A stretch of 64,000 nt of DNA. Source: Fibrobacter sp. UWB5 (GTDB taxonomy: Bacteria; Fibrobacterota; Fibrobacteria; Fibrobacterales; Fibrobacteraceae). The notes under the pieces are model-generated. The model had not been told where the DNA came from and did no database searches. It saw only the letters and a list, made by a program, of their open reading frames with translations. This document shows, in pieces, positions 50,284 to 59,800 of this stretch (the first letter of the stretch is position 1; every line of letters starts with the position of its first letter). Made by a program: the position numbers and the translations under genes. Location: NCBI RefSeq assembly GCF_002210295.1, contig NZ_MWQH01000009.1, forward strand, positions 62,001 through 126,000, in the 5' to 3' direction.

Positions 50284-53200
50284 CTAATCGTTTTTAAGTC
50301 CCAATCTTTCCATGGCAATCTTCTTGCCGGTCTGGAAATCGCACTTTCCGGAGCCCAACTTGGGCAAATCATCGAGCTTGAGCACGTAAGAAGGCTGCAT
50401 CAGCGGCGGAAGTCCCACTTGCTTGAGCCTGTCCTTGGCCTCGTCTTCAGAAATATCGCCCGCAAACAACAGGGCAATCTTTTCGCCCTTGGAGCCATCG
50501 GGCACGGCCACCGTAAAGTGGTCCACGCCTTCGAAGAACGTCGTTTCCGAAATCTTGAAGTCCACAGAACCGAGGCTTACCATTTCTCCACCGAGTTTTG
50601 CAAAACGGCTATAGCGGTCCACAATGGTTAAGTAACCGTCTTCGTCTACATGGCCCTTGTCGCCCGTCTTGTACCAGCGGCGGCCATTGATAATCGCAAT
50701 TGCCTGCGCCGTCTTTTCGGGATTCTTGAGGTAACCCTTCATAATCTGGGCGCCACCGATCAAAATCAGGCCGTCTTCGCCAATGGGCAATTCTTCCATG
50801 GTATCGGGATCCACAATGCGGAACTGCGTACCCGGCAGCGGTGCGCCCACGGTACCCGGCTTGTTGCCCACCAGAACCGTCTTGTAGTCGTCCATCAACA
50901 CGTCCTTGGTATTCACGGCTGCCACAGGAGTCGTTTCGGTACAGCCGAAGCCTTCAAAGATTTCAAGCTTGAATTTGGTGCGGTAAAGCTGGCGAACATC
51001 CTCGCGAATCTTTTCGGCACCGGCGTAAATGCGGCGCACGCTCGAGAACATCAGCGGATGCACGGCGCGGTTCACGCCCCACATGCGAAGGAACGTGCCC
51101 GTCGCCACCATGAACGACACCTTGAACTGAGCACAAATGCGCGACACAAGCTTTGCATCGGTCGGATCGGGACAGGTGGCCACCGGCACGCCCTCCACAA
51201 GGCAAAGCATCGTCGTAATCGAAAAACCGAATGCATGGAACAGCGGGAGCGAACCCAGGAACACGTCATCGGCGCAGGGATTCAAAACGCTTTCGCACTG
51301 TTTGATATTACCCATCAAGTTGTAATGCGTGAGTTCCACACCCTTCGGCCTACCTTCGGAGCCCGAACTAAAGATTACCGTAGCCACATCGTCAAGCGTG
51401 ACCTTCTTGAAGAAACGCAATTCCAGGTACCAGGCCGGCAATACGAGTACTCTCAAGAAGTTGAGAATCATGGTTCTCTTCGGAATCATCTCCTTAAGGT
51501 CTTCCATATAGTACACTTTGTACTTCGAAAGCAGAATGTCCATGTTAATGCCCTTCTGCTTCAATTTCTCGACAAAGACCTTGGCCGTAATAATGCTCTT
51601 GACATCGGCAACACCACAGCAATAGTCCATGGTTTCAGGCGTATTGGTGTAGTTCAGGTTGTAGACCGTCTTGCCGCGCACAAGGCATGCCATGTTGGCA
51701 ATAATGCCCGGGCCCGAAGGCGGAATCAACACACCCACCTGCTTTTCGCCGATAGTTAATTTATCAATAACCTTCGCAAAAGAAAGAACTGCAGTCGTAA
51801 GCGTATGGGCAGACAAGTGCTTGCCGTCGGGGCTATACACCGAAGGACCACTCCCCACCTTCTTTGCCGTACGGATCCAGGCAGAAGCCACCGGACGGAG
51901 CTTACGGATGTATGTTTCCCAAGCGGTAATAGAAAGTTCCTGTACAGCACGCTTGATCGTTACCGGGTCTGCTTCGAGCGGGAGTTCGTTACCGAAAGCA
52001 ACCGTCACAATTCGTCCGCCCGAATGCACCAAATCCTTGAAGCCCGCATCGGCCATGGAATACGAACTGCCCCACAGGCCCTGCACGTAGAACGGCAGCA
52101 GTTTTACCTTGGGCACATCGCGAATCGCCGCCGAATAATCCAGCCTAAAGCGGTTCATGTTACCCGTCGAAGTCATTGCATTTTCGGGGAACATCACCAC
52201 CGCTTCGCCACGCAAAAGGGCATGGCGCGCCTTTTCCATTGCAGGAGCCGGGTTCGAAATATCCAGGTTGATAGTCTTCATCTGCGAAAGCAGCAGACGC
52301 ACGTACCACTTTTCATACGGTCGGCGCGTAATCACAAAGCGCATGGGTCTCGGGCTTGCCATCTGGATCAGCGCCCAGTCAATGTACGAGATATGGTTAC
52401 CCACCAACAGTACCGGGCCTTCCCACGGAATATTCTGCACGCCCGACACCAAGAACTTGTAGTGGATCGAAAGCGCGGAACGCAGCAACTGGCGGAGCAA
52501 TGTATGCGGCATGGCCCAAAGAGCCCACACCGTGCCGGCCAAGCAGTAAATGCCCAGAATAAAGAACAGGTCCATGCGCTCAAACTTCAAGTACTTGAGC
52601 GCCACAATCAAAAGCACGTCAAAAGCGATAATGCAAATGTTCTGCACCGCGTTGCTAATCGAAAGCACGTGGCCAGCCGAACGCGGCTTAGTATTGTACA
52701 GGAGCATCGCAAACATCGGAAGCGCATACAAACCGCCACAGAAACCGAGCAAGGCAAAAGCAATCGCATTATAGGGGCGCGGAATAAACGGAATAATCAA
52801 GATCAAGGCGGCAGCACCGGCCGTTCCCAGCGGAATAAGGCCCATTTCGATAAAGGCCCTGGACATGCGCATGGCGTAGTAGGAACCGAGCACCAGGCCC
52901 ACAATCGTCCCCACAATCGCATAGTTCGCCATCAAGTCCTTATCGAACAGCGACCCCGAACCGAACATGTCTTGCACAATGAACAGCAGCAAGAAGATCA
53001 TGACCCAGAACATCGAAAGGCCAATAATCGACTGGCGGAGCGCACGGTTCTTCCAGGCCTTCTTGAACTTGCGGCGGGTAAAGGCAAAGTTGTAGTAACG
53101 GCTCCAGGGGAACTTCATTTCGGCGTCGTAGGCGCCAATAGAGGGGATTGCAAATGCGAACACGGTACCAAGGAGTTCCACGACGGCAATGCCCGCAATA

Positions 53201-53736
53201 ATCGGGAGCACGCCCTGCATCAAGTGGGCAAAGTCAAGCGTCTGCGGAGCAATCTGTTCAAACGCCACCGCGGTCGCCGCAGCAGACAACAGCAAACTTA
53301 CGAAGGTAACGATCGTAAAGCGGCCGGCGCCATTTGCAAGCATGCGCACGCCCACCAGTTCCTTGAGGTAGCCGCTTTTTGCCGGCGAGGCAATGGCCTG
53401 CAGCACAAAGAAAAGGGCCGCAGCCGCAAACACAAATGTCATACTTCCGATATACGCCGCCACACCGAACACGCCCACAGCCGGGATCATAAGCAGCGAC
53501 GTAATGCGCAACACGCGTTCCTTGGGATACTTGTCCGAGAAATAGCCGGCGGGCGTTACAAGCAGCACGCACGGCAAAAGAATCAAGAGGTGCAGGACTA
53601 TAAACGAACTGTCGCTCGATTCAAACAAATGCAAACGGTTAAGCACCAATTCCAAGAGGGCAACAAGAGACGTGGTCGAAGCGACCTGCGAAAAAACGAC
53701 CCCATAAAAAGCGAAAGAACCTTGATGTTTTTCCAT
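50284..53736 (-). CDS. Fused lysophospholipid transporter/acyltransferase/acyl-ACP synthetase (LplT-Aas-like)
   Basis: 1150 residues from ATG at 53736 (AAGGAATTAGAA upstream). Three modules: MFS transporter (~8-395, ~12 membrane segments, LplT-like), PlsC acyltransferase (~420-610, GNHISYIDWAL with HxxxxD, MFPENAMTSTG), AMP-forming ligase (~640-1150, VIFSSGSEGRPKGVELTH and YKTGDKGHVDEDGYLTIVDR). In E. coli LplT and Aas are separate proteins that recover and re-acylate lysophosphatidylethanolamine; here they are one chain. Confidence 0.9.
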   Translation of the reverse strand: MEKHQGSFAFYGVVFSQVASTTSLVALLELVLNRLHLFESSDSSFIVLHLLILLPCVLLVTPAGYFSDKYPKERVLRITSLLMIPAVGVFGVAAYIGSMTFVFAAAALFFVLQAIASPAKSGYLKELVGVRMLANGAGRFTIVTFVSLLLSAAATAVAFEQIAPQTLDFAHLMQGVLPIIAGIAVVELLGTVFAFAIPSIGAYDAEMKFPWSRYYNFAFTRRKFKKAWKNRALRQSIIGLSMFWVMIFLLLFIVQDMFGSGSLFDKDLMANYAIVGTIVGLVLGSYYAMRMSRAFIEMGLIPLGTAGAAALILIIPFIPRPYNAIAFALLGFCGGLYALPMFAMLLYNTKPRSAGHVLSISNAVQNICIIAFDVLLIVALKYLKFERMDLFFILGIYCLAGTVWALWAMPHTLLRQLLRSALSIHYKFLVSGVQNIPWEGPVLLVGNHISYIDWALIQMASPRPMRFVITRRPYEKWYVRLLLSQMKTINLDISNPAPAMEKARHALLRGEAVVMFPENAMTSTGNMNRFRLDYSAAIRDVPKVKLLPFYVQGLWGSSYSMADAGFKDLVHSGGRIVTVAFGNELPLEADPVTIKRAVQELSITAWETYIRKLRPVASAWIRTAKKVGSGPSVYSPDGKHLSAHTLTTAVLSFAKVIDKLTIGEKQVGVLIPPSGPGIIANMACLVRGKTVYNLNYTNTPETMDYCCGVADVKSIITAKVFVEKLKQKGINMDILLSKYKVYYMEDLKEMIPKRTMILNFLRVLVLPAWYLELRFFKKVTLDDVATVIFSSGSEGRPKGVELTHYNLMGNIKQCESVLNPCADDVFLGSLPLFHAFGFSITTMLCLVEGVPVATCPDPTDAKLVSRICAQFKVSFMVATGTFLRMWGVNRAVHPLMFSSVRRIYAGAEKIREDVRQLYRTKFKLEIFEGFGCTETTPVAAVNTKDVLMDDYKTVLVGNKPGTVGAPLPGTQFRIVDPDTMEELPIGEDGLILIGGAQIMKGYLKNPEKTAQAIAIINGRRWYKTGDKGHVDEDGYLTIVDRYSRFAKLGGEMVSLGSVDFKISETTFFEGVDHFTVAVPDGSKGEKIALLFAGDISEDEAKDRLKQVGLPPLMQPSYVLKLDDLPKLGSGKCDFQTGKKIAMERLGLKND

Positions 53737-53790
53737 TTCTAATTCCTTGGATTTATGGGGTAAAAGATACACTTTTTGTATGTAAAAAAC

Positions 53791-53820
53791 AGAAAACCCC
53801 GGCCGAGCCGGGGTCTTTTT
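53791..53820 (-). terminator. Terminator after the giant cadherin-repeat gene
   Basis: CCCCGGC-CGA-GCCGGGG (53797-53813); minus strand continues TTTTCTGTTTTTT. A T5 on the plus strand side also exists. Confidence 0.85.
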
Positions 53821-53852
53821 AACACTTGATTTTCAGGGGTTATTTGCCGCGA

Positions 53853-56800
53853 TTAGTGTTTCGGGCGGCGATAACCGAAGGACTTCAGGAGTTCGTCACT
53901 ATTCTTGATGACGTCGCCCTTACGCTTTGCAGAAGGACCAAAGCCGTCGCCGGTTTCCTTGTACTGCTTGGCGTTGAAGTCAGAAGACGGGAGCGTACAA
54001 CGGAGCTTCGAACGGATAGTGGCTTCAACCTTGTAAACATAGGCGCCAGTAGCGTACTGCTTGCCGTTATCAGCCTTCACAAAGCCGTTCTTGTCCGGTT
54101 TCTGTTCGAAGTAGAGGTTGAGCACGCCTGCTTCGTCGGTAAAGCTCGGGTCGTTCAAATCCTGCTTGAAGTTGAAGTAATCCACGAAGTTGCCTAGAGA
54201 GGTGTACACCCAGATCTTGGCATGCAACTTGGAATCGTACAGGTTGAACTGACTGATATCGCTCGGAATCTTGACGCCGTCTTCGCAGTACTTTTCGACG
54301 TACTCTTCGACAGAGATCTTGGTGGCGTTATCGGCATCCACACCTTCGAGCGGAATCATGCCGTCAGACACAACGATATCATCCAAGGTGGCAAGGCCGC
54401 TAACGGTACCGTAACCTGCCTTCGGAACAATCACCGGCAACTTGATATCCAGAGCGAGAGTCGGGCCCAAGTGACCTTCATCCATTCCCGGATACGGTTC
54501 TTCGCCGCTACCATCCTTGGTCTTGAAGCTGCCACCGATCAAGGTTTCAACTTCCTTGCCCGTAGAGGGGTTCTTGATGCTCACTGCGAAGGTTTCGCCC
54601 TTCTTCGGCGGGTTCACAGAGTAGTATTCTTCGACCTTATCCTTGTCGATTTCGGTAACAGGCTGTTCCACAGCGATGTTCACGCTCTTGGAATCCTTCA
54701 TCATGACAGACACCGTATCAGAGGCTTCGTTACCAGCCTTGTCGCGGTAGAAGCGCACGATGATGTTCGGTCCCTTTTCAAGCCCCTGGATCGTCAGAGA
54801 ATCCTGTTCGACACCGTTCACGGTCCACTTGACTTCCACGAAGTTCGAACGAACGATGGAGTACGTGACCGGAGAAAGGATTTCGACAGTCGGAGTCGTC
54901 TGGTCAAGCACGATGAACACGGATTCGGTAGCAAAGTTACCGTAGATGTTCTTGTAGGTGTAGGTCACAGCGTAGCCAATGTCGCCTTCGGCGTTCTTGA
55001 CCATGTTGCCCTTTTCGTCGACAGCGTAAGACACGACCGTCGGCATACCCAGACCATCGATGCTAACCGTGGTCACCGAGAAGATACCTTCGCTCACGTT
55101 GGAGTTCTTTTCGGAATCCTTGCCCTTGCCGGACTTGGAACCCTTCGAAGAAGCACCCTGGTACATGAGTTCACCGTTCGGGCCCTTGGCGAGGATTTCA
55201 CCCGTCAAGGCGTCAGCGATGTAAGAGACTTCCACTTCCTGGTCATCCACCACAGTCTTGTAGGTAACCGTGATGATTTCCACAGATTCGGTCTTGCCCT
55301 TGGAATTGATCACCGAGGCCTTGACCGGTTCGCCGTCCTTGTCGACAATGTAGGACACGGTCACCGTATCGCCGCCGACAAGCTGCGTGTAAGACACCTT
55401 TTCAGAGTTGCCGTTCACCGGAGAACGTGTCACCGGACCAGTCGGAGTTTCGTCGAGCATCAGCTTGCTGTCTGCGATTTCGTTCATCTTTCTGAACGTT
55501 GCGTCAGGCACCTTCACCGGTTCGAGGTTCACTTCGAGAGCGAAAGACGTATCGCGCTTGTTGGCCGGATCCTTCACGTGCACGTACACGGAATCGCGTT
55601 CCTTGTTCACGTAGATGTTGGTATCGGCATCGCCCATATCTTCAACAATCGTGAACACGTTTTCGGCCTTGACATGCGTCGGGTTGGCAGTCACTTCGAC
55701 AACAGGCACTTCGTCGTTGAACATGATGACGACCGTATCGGCACCAGCCTTGTCCTTCGTCGGGTTCTTGTAAGAAATCACGATGACATTCTTACCCTTC
55801 TTCAGGACCGTATCCTTCGAGACGATCTCGTCGTCCTGACGCCAGGTAATCGTGCCGTTCTTCTTGTTCGTATAGACCGTATCCGGGTAGTTCCAAGTAG
55901 AGTCGACATTGTCGTACTTGGTAATAACCACATCGGTATATTCAATCACGTTGGTCACATTGATCTTGACCTTGGCGGTGTCGGCGAATTCGCCATCGTA
56001 CACCTGGACATAGATCACGTAGCTCTTCTTGGCTTCGTAATCCAAGGTGTCCTTCAGGATCACGGCACCCGTATGCGGGTCAACCATGAACACTGCAGAA
56101 TCGCCGTCCACAATCGTGTAGGTCAGCTGGCTGTATTCCTTCTTCTTATCCGGATCCGTAGCCTTCACCGTATCGATAACGGTCCAGACCGTGGTAGATT
56201 CCGGAACGGCAATCGTCTTGTCCGAAATAGAAGGCGGTTCGTTCACATCGTGGATATTCACCGTGATTTCCTTCGTGATGGTAATCGGACCACCGGAAAT
56301 CATCTCCGTATCCTTGATGCCCACCATGTCGGTGACAGCCACGCGGACCGTAACGGTCGGGTTCTTTTCGTAGTCAAGGCCAGCGCACTTGTCCTTCTTC
56401 ACAGTCACAAGGCCAGTCTTGCTATCGATCGTGAAGCAACCCGTCGGATCCTCAACAATCTTGAAGCTCATCACCGTATCGAAGCGGTCAATATCAAACC
56501 ACTTGACCGTGTCGAGCGGAGTACCCTTCGGAGAGTTTTCATCGACACCAAGCGTATCGGTCAAAATCTCAGGAGGTTCATTCAAGTCGATCAACTTGAC
56601 AGGAACCTTCAAGTCTGTGTAAACAGTCTTAAGAGTCGTGTCACCGTAAACCAGTTCCACCCAGTATGCGGAATCCTGACCGCAAACATACTCGCCGTTT
56701 TCGCAGTCAAGCTTGACATTTGCGAGAAGCATGACACGCATCAAGTCCGTAGAGTCCTTTACCAGCTGGAACAGTTCGGTATTTCCGCCCGTCATCTTGA

Positions 56801-59800
56801 AGCCGTTATCATAAAGATCCGAGTTCCTAGACAAGGAGTCAATATCGCTCGGGTGTTCCACGTGACCGAGAGAATCACCAATATTGTTGTTTTCGGTAAT
56901 CACGAGAGGCCATACTTCGAAGAGCGGCTTTTCGTTTTCGTCCGTCACGCGAATGGTACGGTAGAGCGTATCGGCCATGCCATTCGGGTCAGTCACGACA
57001 ATACCCATCGTATATTCCGGATCCGGATCGTTACGAGTCTTTGCATTTCTGAGAGTTTCGTAATCCAGGAGTTTTTCATCCTTGACGGTTACAGTAATCA
57101 CAGAATTCTTATAATCGATCTTAAACAGGTCAGAGCCCTTCAAGGCCACGCCCGGGATAGTCGTACCGACATCAAACCATGTAACCTTTGCACCAGCAAC
57201 ATGGCCGGTATCTTCATCAACCACATGGTACTGGAACAAGACCATACCCGTCGGAGTAATAATCTTCTTGGTACCATTCGGATTATCCGGATTTTCCTTG
57301 ACGCCCACGGTCAAAGTATCGGTCGGCGTAACGCCACGGCTCGTGGTGTCGCAGAAGGCTATGCAGAGAGAATCAGAATCGTCATGACCATCCGGATCAT
57401 CCGGGCCATCAATAACAATGGTCGGCGGTTCGTTGACGTTCTGAATGTTCACAATCACATTGGCGGTGTCATAGAGGCAGGCGCCATCGTACTTGCCCGA
57501 CGAAGAATTCAGTTCGCAGTTTGCAATCAGAACATCGAACGTGTAATCATGAACAGCCAGTTCGTAATCCATCTTGGACGGATCATTCACCACGACCTTA
57601 TTGGAATCCATCACGAATGCGAAGGTTTCGTCCTTACCGATAATGGAGTATTCCAAGTGGCCATACTTCTTGACATGCTTGGTATCCGGTTCGGAAACTT
57701 CGAGCTTACCGATGACCGTACCCTTCGGCAGATTTTCATTCGGCTTAATGGTAGCATCCTTAGCATTCGGGGCTTCGTTCTTGTCGACAACCTTAATGAT
57801 ACGGCGGAGGGAATCGCCCATGCCAGCCGGGTCATCAGGATCGCTAACATAAATCGTCAACTTATGGAGTTCCTTGATCTTTTCGTAGTCAAGTTTGTCT
57901 TTATCCTTTACTGAGACGACAACCCTCCAGTGGCCATCAATTTTCTTCATTTCAATCTTGAAGAGAGAATCGAGACCGGAGTTGTTCGTATTCTTCATAG
58001 AAGCTTCGAACTTGTCCGTATGACCGGTTCCGACGTCTTCGTCAGAAACCACATAGTTGAGCACCATGTAGCCCGTCGGAGAATTTTCATAGACCATGAC
58101 CGTCAAGACAGAGTCGCCCTTGTCGCCACGGCTCGTAGTGTCGCAGAAGGCAATGCAGAGAGAATCCACATCGTCCTTGCCGCAGCCTTCGCCTACGCAG
58201 ACTTCGCAATCAGGACCTTCGCAGTCCGGAATAATGACTGTCTTTTCAGGTTCGTCAGTCACAGAGAGCGAGACATTGGCGGTGTCATAGAGGCAGGAGC
58301 CATCGTACTTGCCCGTCGAAGAATTCAGTTCGCAGTTTGCCACCAGGACCTTGAATTCGAACTTTGCAGTCGGCTGCAGAGCTTCGTAATCCAAAGCATT
58401 GACATTGGTCACGACAATCTTGTTAGAATCCATATCGAACGGGATGTTGTTTGCAACCCTGTCGATGATAGAGTATTCCAAATGACCGTATTTCTTGACA
58501 TGCAAGGTATCCGGATCAGAAGCGGGCAACTTGCCAACCACAGTGCCGTTCGGCGTATTTTCCTTCACAGAAATCGTCGTATTCTTGCTTGCAAACACCG
58601 GAGCTTCGTTCACGTCGACGAGGTCAATTCTGTAGTCAAAAGAAGCAGTCTTGTTATCGGCATCGGTAATAGTCAACTTTACATTGAAGATGGTGTCCTT
58701 GGGGAGAGCTTCATAGTTGATACCGCTCTTCACCACAATCTTCAACGAGTCACCATTTGTGACGGCTTGGAAGTAGGTTGCAGCCACACCACCGCTCTTC
58801 CTGTCAACAAGTTTGGCAGTCATGCTTGTAATCTGGCCCTTATCCGGGTCCGTAATCTGGAATGCATGAACGAGCTTACCCACAGCGGTATTTTCGTACA
58901 CGTCGGATACCTTACACTGCTGAGGCGTATCGTCCGTAAAGCAATTGATTTTCGGATCTTCCGGAACGTTCTGGATCTTCACGGTGATCTTGGCCGTGTC
59001 AGCCAAGCAATGTTCGGTGTACTTGCCCGTCGTAGCGTTCTTCAAGCAGTTTGCGACTTCCACATCGAAGGTGTACACGATATTGTCTTCGTGGTTCATC
59101 TTCGAAGCGTCGCTCACGTAGATGGTAGAATCCGTATTACCCTTCATTGTGAACGGAACCGGATTAGCAGGATCAGCAATAATCCTGTATTCCAAATGAC
59201 CAAACTTATCAAGATTCTTGAAGTCCGGATCCGAAGCCTGAACAACACCAATCGAGGCGTTCACAGGCAGGTTTTCGACCGGATACAGAGTAAGAGCGTC
59301 TCTTGTTTCGCCAGTAGGAAGACCATCATTTTCGCCACGGACACCCGTGATTGCAGGAGCTTCGTTGACGTCGTTGATGATAATCTTCTTTTTAACAGTA
59401 ACCGTGTTGGAACCGGAAGCACCACCACGATCCTTTACAGTCATAGTAATGCTATAAGAAGACTTGATGGATTCGTAATCCAGAATGGTAGGATCCTTGA
59501 CGGCAATAACCAGCCACATTTTGCCGTCATCAGCAATCACGTGATCAGGCACATAGAACAAATCCTTAAATTTCGGACCGCTGGAAGCATCGTCGTTTAC
59601 AACGTAAGAAACAACCAACTTCGATGCGACATCTGCGCCATCAACGTCCTTGACTTCAAGCTTACCGACGATAGCATCTACCACGGTAGGACTTGTCGGC
59701 GTATGTTCATCAATATCATAAATTTTGCCATCATCAATGATAACCGGAGGTTCATTTTCATCGGTAATATTGACAACCACATGAGCAGTGTCATAAAGGC

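Noticed and set aside
51805-53742. 645-codon plus-strand frame opposite the LplT-Aas-like gene
   Set aside because: His/Arg/Gln-rich translation without domains; explained as the antisense of a real coding sequence.
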